Part shown: positions 1 to 5,097 of the stretch, in pieces
How the letters are laid out: every line of letters begins with the position of its first letter
How positions within the stretch are numbered: the first letter of the stretch is position 1
Origin: Calditrichota bacterium
GTDB taxonomy: Bacteria > Zhuqueibacterota > Zhuqueibacteria > Residuimicrobiales > Krinioviventaceae
Direction of reading: 5' to 3'
Assembly (NCBI GenBank): GCA_003818595.1
Contig: RPQV01000311.1
Location: 1 to 5,097, forward strand
DNA length: 5,097 bases
Notes under the pieces: generated by a model
The model's input: only the letters and a program-made list of their open reading frames with translations
The model's database searches: none
Told to the model about the DNA's origin: nothing
Position numbers and translations under genes: made by a program

Positions 1-231
1 CAAAGCGATTTGCTCGATTCGACGGTTGTCGTCAACAATGTGGAAGAAGCATCAGCTTTGGGCGCCGCATTCGCCGGCGGGCTGGGGATAGGACTCTGGA
101 ACAGCCTGGATGAATTGGGCAATCTGCTTTCAATAAAAAAAAGTTACCAGCCTAAAATGCCAAAAGATATGAGAGTAAAGTTTTATGAAGGCTGGAGACA
201 TGCAGTGAATAATGTACTCGAGAATCATTAA
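1..231 (+). CDS. FGGY-family carbohydrate kinase, C-terminal fragment (5' end outside window)
   Basis: This is the last 76 residues of an open frame that enters from the left edge and stops with TAA at 229-231. The fragment carries the alanine/glycine-rich motif EASALGAAFAGG (fragment residues 16-27), typical of the C-terminal actin-like domain of FGGY sugar kinases. It is followed by GLGIGLWNSLDEL and, near the end, a YEGWRHAV block (62-69). The combination of a W-x-x-LDEL segment, a P-x-M region and Y-x-GW-x-x-AV close to the C-terminus resembles glycerol kinase tails (E. coli GlpK ends with a YAGWKKAV segment) more than xylulokinase or fuculokinase tails. The family transfers phosphate from ATP to a sugar or polyol in the cytoplasm. 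Here it probably phosphorylates the product of the isomerase-like gene downstream. The N-terminal domain and substrate-binding residues lie outside the window, so the substrate is unknown. Family assignment is firm; the glycerol-kinase-like subgroup is tentative. Confidence 0.85.
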   Translation, partial: QSDLLDSTVVVNNVEEASALGAAFAGGLGIGLWNSLDELGNLLSIKKSYQPKMPKDMRVKFYEGWRHAVNNVLENH

Positions 232-246
232 GAACTAACAGAAAAT

Positions 247-252
247 AAGGAA
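247..252 (+). promoter_or_regulatory. Shine-Dalgarno site of the sugar-binding protein gene
   Basis: AAGGAA lies 6 bases before the ATG at 259, in the 27-base gap after the kinase stop. It supports that ATG as the true start and indicates Shine-Dalgarno-led initiation. No terminator fits in this short gap, which is consistent with cotranscription with the kinase. Confidence 0.6.
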
Positions 253-258
253 ATCGCC

Positions 259-1212
259 ATGAAATCAAAACACGTGCAACAATTTACCAGCATTCTGCTG
301 ATCGGAATGGTGCTGTTTTCCTGTTCATCTGACAAATCGGACAAAAGCATTAAAAAAATGGCCGTGGTTATTTCGACGATGAACAATCCGTGGTTCGTCG
401 TGCTCGGAGAGACGGCCAAGCAGCGCGCTGAAGAACTCGGCTACCAAGCAGTCATTTTCGATTCTCAGAACAATCCTTCAAAAGAGACTGAGCATTTCGA
501 TAACATTATCGTTTCCGGATTCAAGGCCATCCTGTTTAATCCCACTGATGCCAAGGGATCTGTTGCAAATGTCAGAGCGGCAAAACAAGCCGGCATTCCG
601 GTGTTCTGTATGGACCGGGAAATCGATGCCAACGATGTGGCTGTCTCCCAAATTCTATCGGACAATTATTCCGGCTGCGTGCGCCTGGGGCAATATTTTG
701 TTACAATGCTCGATGGAAAAGGCAGCTATGTTGAACTCCTCGGTCTGGTAGGCGATAATAATACCTGGAATCGTTCCCAAGGGTTTCACAGCGTGGTGGA
801 TAATTATCCCGACCTGAAAATGGCGGCACAACAAACCGGCGAGTTCGATCGCAACAAGGCGATGGAAGTCATGGAATCCATGCTGCAGGCGCACCCCAAA
901 ATCGACGCGGTATTTTGCGGCAACGACGCCATGGCCATGGGCGCATATCAGGCCGTGAACGCAGCAGGAAAAGCGGACAAAATCATGATCTTTGGTTTCG
1001 ATGGCGCCGCCGATGTGATTGATGCCATCCGCGACGGCAAAATTAAAGCCACCGGCATGCAGTTCCCCAAAACAATGGCTAAAACGGCTGCCGAATTTGC
1101 CGACAGGTATGTCCATGGTGAACGCAACTTTGAGAAAAAAGTACCTGTGGCAGTAGAACTGGTCACAAAGGAGAATGTCAGTCAATACGCAGCATATGGA
1201 AGAGCAAACTGA
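259..1212 (+). CDS. Ribose-type sugar ABC transporter substrate-binding lipoprotein (RbsB-like)
   Basis: This 317-residue protein belongs to the periplasmic-binding-protein family of RbsB (Peripla_BP_4 type). It delivers a monosaccharide to the RbsA/RbsC pair encoded downstream. A basic start (MKSKH), a hydrophobic stretch at about 9-20 and the lipobox LFSC with Cys22 indicate a lipid-anchored protein, followed by a Ser/Asp/Lys linker. E. coli RbsB is a soluble periplasmic protein instead. Aligned by eye with mature E. coli RbsB, the ribose-contacting residues are nearly all kept: Asn43, Phe46, Asn94, Asp119, Arg120, Arg172, Phe196, Asn222, Asp248 and Gln268. One first-shell aromatic (Phe15 in E. 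coli) is Trp45. Recognisable blocks are STMNNPWF (39-46), FDSQNNPSKE (67-76), FNPTDA (93-98), GNDAMAMGA (221-229) and FGFDGA (245-250). The start is supported by AAGGAA 6 bases upstream. A pyranose-form pentose or related sugar is the likely ligand; the exact sugar is not determined. Confidence 0.93.
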   Translation: MKSKHVQQFTSILLIGMVLFSCSSDKSDKSIKKMAVVISTMNNPWFVVLGETAKQRAEELGYQAVIFDSQNNPSKETEHFDNIIVSGFKAILFNPTDAKGSVANVRAAKQAGIPVFCMDREIDANDVAVSQILSDNYSGCVRLGQYFVTMLDGKGSYVELLGLVGDNNTWNRSQGFHSVVDNYPDLKMAAQQTGEFDRNKAMEVMESMLQAHPKIDAVFCGNDAMAMGAYQAVNAAGKADKIMIFGFDGAADVIDAIRDGKIKATGMQFPKTMAKTAAEFADRYVHGERNFEKKVPVAVELVTKENVSQYAAYGRAN

Positions 1213-1312
1213 AACGCAAGTATTGACGATGTATCTTTTCAGTGGCTGAACCTATCATTAATTTGAACTGCGGCTTGGCTGTGTAATGCTTTAAACGGAA
1301 ACGCTGACTCAT
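1213..1312 (+). other. 100-base intergenic gap, no clear signal
   Basis: This is the longest non-coding stretch in the window. It contains a -35-like TTGACG at 1223-1228, but no good -10 box 16-18 bases downstream. A second weak pair, TTGAAC (1263-1268) and TAATGC (1284-1289), has a short 15-base spacer. No GC-rich stem followed by a T-run was found, so there is no support for an intrinsic terminator. An internal promoter or an RNA processing site that raises binding-protein mRNA relative to the membrane components is possible, but cannot be shown from the sequence. Confidence 0.4.
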
Positions 1313-1933
1313 ATGAACAAAATCATAAAAATTTCAATCATTTCCCTTGTCGTTGCATTTGCCCTTTACAATTCATTCACCTTTGAAAAACTCGATGTCA
1401 AAAGGGAGCGGGCAAGTGTGAAGGATTTTAATCCCAGGCAAAAAGCAGAATACTTGTGGGACAATAAATTGGACGAGATCCTCGAAACCGCTGTTGATCT
1501 GAAATCATTTGACACGCAATTGGCGGATGCTCCTGATGCGTTGATTCAACAAAACGGCAAAGTGATCGGGATTACGTCGATGGTCAGCTTTTTGGTCAAG
1601 GGCGCGGCCATGCAGGCGGCGCCGGGCGCTGATGAAATTGCCGTCGAAATAGCGGATGGCCATGCCGCATACACCCTGCAGATAAAATATATTGTCGGCA
1701 ATGCAGCGCGGGATGCACTTGGTTATTTCAAAATCGATGAATTTAAAAACACCATGGATTTTAACGCCATGTCGACCGAAATAAACCAGCTGATTAAGCA
1801 CAGAGAGATTGTGAAGCTGGACTCAATAAAACCTGGTGAGACAATACAGTTTATAGGGGCGCTTGAGATCAATTCGGAGAGTATGCCGAGCCAGATCGCT
1901 ATTGTACCATTAAAAATTGAGGCCGGCAATTGA
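1313..1933 (+). CDS. DUF2291 family protein, membrane-anchored periplasmic, transporter-associated
   Basis: This 206-residue protein has one N-terminal hydrophobic segment (about 4-20) after a Lys-containing start, then a soluble domain expected to face the periplasm. The domain matches the general pattern I know for DUF2291, a family annotated as predicted periplasmic (lipo)proteins and often found with RbsABC-type sugar transporters. Family-like features are the YLWDNKLDEIL segment (47-57), TLQIKYIVGNAARDAL (121-136), the DEFKNTMDF block (142-150), the N-x-LI segment (158-161) and a late beta-rich GETIQFIGAL region (175-184). There is no cysteine anywhere, so it cannot be a lipoprotein and is probably held by its uncleaved N-terminal helix. 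ATG 1313 is the first start after an in-frame TAA at 1292-1294. Its Shine-Dalgarno is poor (GGAA at 1297-1300, 12 bases away). Its stop overlaps the ATPase start. The molecular role of the family is unknown to me; an accessory role in sugar import is inferred from position. Family call is by memory of motifs, moderately sure. Confidence 0.75.
   Translation: MNKIIKISIISLVVAFALYNSFTFEKLDVKRERASVKDFNPRQKAEYLWDNKLDEILETAVDLKSFDTQLADAPDALIQQNGKVIGITSMVSFLVKGAAMQAAPGADEIAVEIADGHAAYTLQIKYIVGNAARDALGYFKIDEFKNTMDFNAMSTEINQLIKHREIVKLDSIKPGETIQFIGALEINSESMPSQIAIVPLKIEAGN
1919..1922 (+). promoter_or_regulatory. Shine-Dalgarno site that decides the TTG start of the ATPase gene
   Basis: GAGG lies 7 bases before the TTG at 1930. 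It sits inside the last codons of the DUF2291 gene. An in-frame TGA at 1918-1920 rules out any earlier start for the ATPase, and the next candidate start codon (TTG 1999) lies just before the Walker A region. The site therefore supports TTG 1930 as the start. Confidence 0.6.
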
Positions 1934-3456
1934 AGGCAAGTGCGACAGACAAGGCAATCATCGAGGCCAGGAAAATCACCAAACAATTTCCGGGAGTATT
2001 GGCGCTCAACAATGTCGATCTGAGAGTGTACGCCGGAAAGGTGAATGCTGTCGTCGGTGAAAACGGCGCGGGCAAGTCCACGCTTATGAATATCCTGTCC
2101 GGGGTGTATACCGAGTACGACGGCGAGCTTTTATTGGATGGCCAAAAGATCAAATTCAAAGATACAACCGACGCTCGAAACGTCGGGATTTCAATCATCC
2201 ATCAGGAATTACAGTTGGTTCCTCAACTGTCGATCGCGGAAAACATTTTCCTTGGCCGGGAACCTCTGACCAAAATGAGAACAATCGATCGCCAAAAAAT
2301 GGAGGAGGAATCGCGCGTCCTGCTCAGCAAACTGGAATTAGATGCGGATGTGAACGGGAAAATATCTTCTCTACGCATTGGGCAACAGCAGATCGTCGAA
2401 ATTGCCAAAGCGCTGTCATTCGATGTTCGTGTGCTGATCATGGATGAACCGACTTCCGCGCTTTCGGAAAGCGAAACCACGACGCTGTTCAAACTGATCG
2501 AATCGCTCAAGCGCGATGGTGTTGCCATCGTTTATATCACCCACAAAATGAATGAGCTGACGCAACTGGCGGATTTTGTCACTGTCCTGCGCGATGGATG
2601 TTCTGTCCACGAGTCGGCAGTAAAAAATATTCCAGTCGATGATGTGGTCAAACTTATGGTCGGCCGAGATATCCAGGATTTTTTTGTGAAACAACCGCAT
2701 GTCAAAGGAGATGTTCGGTTAAAGATTGAGAACATGTCCATGAAGAAATCCGGCAAGAGCGGCAAATATCTGCTCAAGAATATCTCATTTGATGTCCATG
2801 CGTCCGAAGTGCTTGGCATCTATGGACTGATGGGAGCCGGCCGTACAGAACTGTTTGAAGCGATATTGGGCCTGCACCCGACTCGGACTTCCGGGACTGT
2901 TTGCATTGACCAAAAGTCCATCAAAATTAGCAGCCCTGATGTCGCGATCAAGGCCGGAATTGCGTTCATCCCGGAAGATCGCAAACATGACGGCCTGGTT
3001 CTAAATATGGCGATTGCACACAATATAAGCCTCGCCTCGATGGATAAAATTCTGAAAAATGGTCTGTTAAGTGCAAATTTAGAACAAAAACAAGCGGAGA
3101 TGTATCGCGAAAAGCTGAAAATCAAATCCACCTCGTCGAGTCAGTCGGTTGCAAAATTGAGTGGCGGTAACCAGCAAAAAGTGGTTGTATCAAAATGGTT
3201 GGCAACCGATCCGAAAATTCTATTTCTCGATGAGCCAACTCGCGGAATTGATGTCAACGCCAAGAATGAGATTTACAAGATCATCGACGATCTTGCCGTA
3301 GAGGGAATCGCCATCGTGATTGTTTCATCCGAGTTGCCGGAGATCATGGCCATCTCCGATCGTATTATTACCTTGTGTGAAGGCCGGTATAGCGGTGAAT
3401 TTGCCCGCGCTGAATTTACTGAAGAAAAGATCTTGCATGCGGCATTGCCGCAATAA
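1930..3456 (+). CDS. Sugar ABC transporter ATP-binding protein with two nucleotide-binding domains (RbsA-like)
   Basis: This 508-residue cytoplasmic ATPase powers sugar import through the permease encoded next. It has the tandem layout and length of RbsA/MglA/XylG proteins (E. coli RbsA, 501). The first domain has Walker A GENGAGKST (43-51), Q-loop Gln92 in HQELQL, signature LRIGQQQ (148-154), Walker B VLIMDEPTSAL (168-178) with Glu173, and switch His205 in ITHKM. The second domain has the family's degenerate Walker A GLMGAGRTE (299-307, Arg replacing Lys), the PEDRKHDGL motif (348-356), a canonical signature LSGGNQQK (410-417), Walker B ILFLDEPTRGID (430-441), and VSSE (465-468) where the switch His would be. 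This asymmetry is normal for the family: the first domain carries most catalytic residues and the second supplies the intact signature. The gene starts at TTG and overlaps the DUF2291 gene by 4 bases (TTGA, 1930-1933), indicating translational coupling. Substrate specificity is not encoded in this subunit. Confidence 0.96.
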   Translation: MKASATDKAIIEARKITKQFPGVLALNNVDLRVYAGKVNAVVGENGAGKSTLMNILSGVYTEYDGELLLDGQKIKFKDTTDARNVGISIIHQELQLVPQLSIAENIFLGREPLTKMRTIDRQKMEEESRVLLSKLELDADVNGKISSLRIGQQQIVEIAKALSFDVRVLIMDEPTSALSESETTTLFKLIESLKRDGVAIVYITHKMNELTQLADFVTVLRDGCSVHESAVKNIPVDDVVKLMVGRDIQDFFVKQPHVKGDVRLKIENMSMKKSGKSGKYLLKNISFDVHASEVLGIYGLMGAGRTELFEAILGLHPTRTSGTVCIDQKSIKISSPDVAIKAGIAFIPEDRKHDGLVLNMAIAHNISLASMDKILKNGLLSANLEQKQAEMYREKLKIKSTSSSQSVAKLSGGNQQKVVVSKWLATDPKILFLDEPTRGIDVNAKNEIYKIIDDLAVEGIAIVIVSSELPEIMAISDRIITLCEGRYSGEFARAEFTEEKILHAALPQ

Positions 3457-3508
3457 CCGCACTCAATTTATGACGATGTGGATTTCTTTTAACGAAAGAC
3501 AGCAGTAA

Positions 3509-4474
3509 ATGAAAAAGCAAAAAATTGATATTTCAAATTTGCAGCCCCTCATTGCTTTAATACTCATGGCTGTTGCGATGACGATGATGTCCGATCATTT
3601 TGCCACCAAGGACAATCTGTTCAATGTGGCTCGACAGATTTCGGTCAATATTTGTATTTCAGTCGGCATGACCATGGTGATTCTGACTGGCGGCATCGAT
3701 TTGTCGGTAGGCTCTATTCTTGCGTTCACTGGAGCTGTAGCTGCTGGTTTGTTTAAAAATGGTCTTGAAATAGAGGGAATGAACTTGTTTGTCGGAACGA
3801 CTCTGTTTGGCGCCATTTGCATCGCCCTGGTAGTCGGAGTTTTTCTGGGATGGTTTAACGGATTGATGATTACCAAATTTAAAGTGCCTCCGTTCGTGGC
3901 AACGTTGGCAATGCTGACCATTGCCCGCGGACTCACCATGCTTTATACCAAGGGTTTTCCCATCACCCAACTGGGCGGTCAATTCAACTATATTGGAACA
4001 GGCTGGTTTTTGGGAATGCCCATGCCGGTGTGGATTTCCATTGTTGTCATTTCAGTTTCTGTGTTTTTTATGAATAAAACCCGTACCGGCAGATACATCT
4101 ATGCCATCGGCGGCAATGAACGGGCTGCTATTCTTTCCGGTATCAAGGTGAACAAAGTGAAGCTTTTCGTTTACATGATTGCCGGAGCACTGGCCGGAAT
4201 TGGCGGATTGCTGGTAACCGCTCGTCTCGACTCGGCACAGCCCAACGCCGGAATGGGTTATGAACTTGACTCTATTGCGGCTGTGGTGATTGGCGGCACT
4301 TCCTTGAGCGGGGGAAAAGGGTCTATCATCGGCACTGTCATCGGCGCCGGAATCATCGGTGTGTTGAATAATGGTTTGGTGCTTTTAAATGTGTCACCAT
4401 TCTGGCAGCAAGTGATCAAAGGTCTTGTCATTTTACTGGCCGTTATTATCGATAAAATTCAAAAAGAAAAATAA
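3509..4474 (+). CDS. Sugar ABC transporter permease (RbsC-like)
   Basis: This 321-residue integral inner-membrane protein is the same length as E. coli RbsC. It forms the translocation channel, presumably as a homodimer with the RbsA-like ATPase. Hydrophobic segments lie at roughly 12-28, 45-60, 66-82, 93-118, 126-146, 172-188, 216-237, 251-264, 270-291 and 297-315. Family hallmarks are ILTGGIDLSVGSI (58-70), the FNGLMITKFKVPPFVATLA stretch (116-134), the cytoplasmic TRTGRYIYAIGGNERAA loop (190-206) that should contact the ATPase, and the conserved GYELDSIAAVVIGGTSLSGG block (250-269) near the C-terminus. ATG 3509 follows the ATPase stop by 52 bases. There is no strong Shine-Dalgarno, only a purine-rich GAAAGA at 3494-3499. 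The sequence is complete, with no missing motif. The imported sugar cannot be read from it. Confidence 0.96.
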   Translation: MKKQKIDISNLQPLIALILMAVAMTMMSDHFATKDNLFNVARQISVNICISVGMTMVILTGGIDLSVGSILAFTGAVAAGLFKNGLEIEGMNLFVGTTLFGAICIALVVGVFLGWFNGLMITKFKVPPFVATLAMLTIARGLTMLYTKGFPITQLGGQFNYIGTGWFLGMPMPVWISIVVISVSVFFMNKTRTGRYIYAIGGNERAAILSGIKVNKVKLFVYMIAGALAGIGGLLVTARLDSAQPNAGMGYELDSIAAVVIGGTSLSGGKGSIIGTVIGAGIIGVLNNGLVLLNVSPFWQQVIKGLVILLAVIIDKIQKEK

Positions 4475-4510
4475 ATAACAGATTTGTTCGTTTGTACAAT
4501 GAAAGAATAA

Positions 4511-4516
4511 GAGGAG
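4511..4516 (+). promoter_or_regulatory. Strong Shine-Dalgarno site of the isomerase-like gene
   Basis: GAGGAG precedes the ATG at 4528 by 11 bases. It is the best ribosome-binding match in the window and fixes the start of the last gene. It lies in the AT-rich 53-base gap after the permease, where no terminator hairpin is visible, so the enzyme gene is probably on the same transcript. Confidence 0.65.
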
Positions 4517-4527
4517 ATTATAAGAAA

Positions 4528-5097
4528 ATGGCGTATAAGCAAAAGCTCACGTTTGGAATGATCATCGGAACCCGGAATATATTCAATTTTCAGCTGGCGC
4601 AGGATGGGCGGCAAAAACTGCTTGATGAGATGAAAAAAAATGGATATGAGGCAGTCATCCTGCCGGCTGATGCCACACCGACAGGAGCGGTGGAGACTCT
4701 GGATGACGCGCGCAAATGTGCCCAATTATTCAGCCGGCATCGGGATGAGATTGACGGCATCATTGTATCTCTTCCCAATTTCGGCGATGAACTGGGTATC
4801 ATCAATTCTTTAAAATATGCCGAGCTAAATGTGCCCATTCTTATTCATGCAGAGGACGATGATAACGATAAAGTGGATTTGTCAAGTCGTCGTGATGCAT
4901 TTTGCGGCAAGCTTTCCGTATGCAATAATCTCTATCAACATGGCATTCCTTTTACCGATACAACCTACCATACCTGCAAGGTGAACAGCGACATTTTTCG
5001 CGCCGATCTGCAACGATTTGCCGCCATTTGCCGGGTGGTTGGCGGCTTAAAACATGCCCGTATCGGCGCCATTGGCGCACGTCCCGCGGCATTCCAG
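4528..5097 (+). CDS. L-fucose/L-arabinose isomerase family protein, N-terminal part (3' end outside window)
   Basis: The frame is open from ATG 4528 to the window edge, giving 190 residues with no stop. The start is backed by GAGGAG 11 bases upstream. The N-terminus reads TFGMIIGTRNIFN (8-20), then GYEAVILPADATPTGAVET (39-57), DGIIVSLPNFGDE (76-88), VPILIHAED (102-110), a DAFCGKLSVCNNLYQHGI segment (123-140) and RIGAIGARPAAFQ (178-190). The alternating Rossmann-like pattern and the final IGARPAAF motif match what I know of the COG2407 group (L-fucose isomerase and related proteins). These interconvert aldoses and ketoses in the cytoplasm using a divalent metal. The metal ligands and catalytic residues lie further downstream and cannot be checked. 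This group is shorter and more diverse than classical FucI and includes members of unknown substrate. With the kinase at the other end of the operon, it suggests isomerisation followed by phosphorylation. Family assignment is good; the reaction is inferred. Confidence 0.82.
   Translation, partial: MAYKQKLTFGMIIGTRNIFNFQLAQDGRQKLLDEMKKNGYEAVILPADATPTGAVETLDDARKCAQLFSRHRDEIDGIIVSLPNFGDELGIINSLKYAELNVPILIHAEDDDNDKVDLSSRRDAFCGKLSVCNNLYQHGIPFTDTTYHTCKVNSDIFRADLQRFAAICRVVGGLKHARIGAIGARPAAFQ

Noticed and set aside
655..1185. A 176-codon minus-strand open frame across the binding-protein gene.
   Set aside because: It is fully antisense to a gene with clear family motifs, and its translation (His/Ile/Gly-rich) resembles no protein family. 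It is a shadow of codon usage on the other strand.
1223..1289. Possible internal promoters before the DUF2291 gene (TTGACG at 1223, TTGAAC at 1263).
   Set aside because: No matching -10 box at 16-18 bases was found. The second pair has a 15-base spacer and a weak TAATGC. Not enough to call a promoter.
3485..3499. Short inverted repeat TCTTT-TAACG-AAAGA before the permease gene, considered as a terminator or regulatory hairpin.
   Set aside because: It has only a 5-bp, AT-rich stem with no T-run after it, so it is too weak to call.
3320..3508. A 62-codon + frame overlapping the ATPase 3' end and stopping directly before the permease ATG.
   Set aside because: Two thirds of it lies inside the strongly conserved second ATPase domain. 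Its translation is Cys/Arg/Pro-rich with no recognisable pattern, and it has no Shine-Dalgarno. The abutment with the permease start is probably chance.
4492..4499. 8-base palindrome TTGTACAA between the permease and isomerase genes, considered as an operator half.
   Set aside because: It does not extend beyond 8 bases and I saw no second copy elsewhere in the window. This is expected by chance in AT-rich spacer.
4459..4838. Two minus-strand open frames (4459-4725 and 4590-4838) over the isomerase-like gene.
   Set aside because: They are antisense to a + strand frame that has a good start, a strong Shine-Dalgarno and family motifs. Neither shows a recognisable domain.

Overview
The window is a compact, single-strand sugar-utilisation operon. 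Six genes all read on the + strand: the 3' end of an FGGY-family carbohydrate kinase, a ribose-type periplasmic sugar-binding lipoprotein (RbsB-like), a DUF2291-family membrane-anchored protein, a double-domain sugar ABC ATPase (RbsA-like), a sugar ABC permease (RbsC-like), and the 5' part of an L-fucose/L-arabinose isomerase-family protein. Both window edges cut a gene. No RNA genes, mobile elements, CRISPR arrays or convincing terminators were seen.

Layout: kinase tail 1-231; gap of 27 bases; binding protein 259-1212; gap of 100 bases (the longest non-coding stretch); DUF2291 protein 1313-1933; ATPase 1930-3456, which overlaps its upstream neighbour by 4 bases and starts at TTG; gap of 52 bases; permease 3509-4474; gap of 53 bases; isomerase-like gene from 4528 past the window end. 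The spacing and common strand suggest one transcript whose promoter lies upstream of the window.

Working model (inference): the binding protein captures a monosaccharide in pyranose form, RbsA/RbsC import it, the isomerase-family enzyme converts the aldose to a ketose, and the kinase phosphorylates it. The binding protein keeps almost every residue that contacts ribose in E. coli RbsB. However, no ribokinase or RbsD is present; a fucose-isomerase-type enzyme and a kinase whose tail resembles glycerol kinase are there instead. The true substrate is therefore probably not ribose and cannot be fixed from this window. The DUF2291 protein is the least understood component. It sits inside the transporter gene set and appears translationally coupled to the ATPase.

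Organism: a bacterium of medium GC content. The binding protein has a lipoprotein signal. Recognisable Shine-Dalgarno sequences precede at least three genes, which argues mildly against typical Bacteroidota, where such sites are usually weak. The overall style would fit a Gram-negative environmental lineage such as Calditrichota/KSB1, but this is a weak guess.
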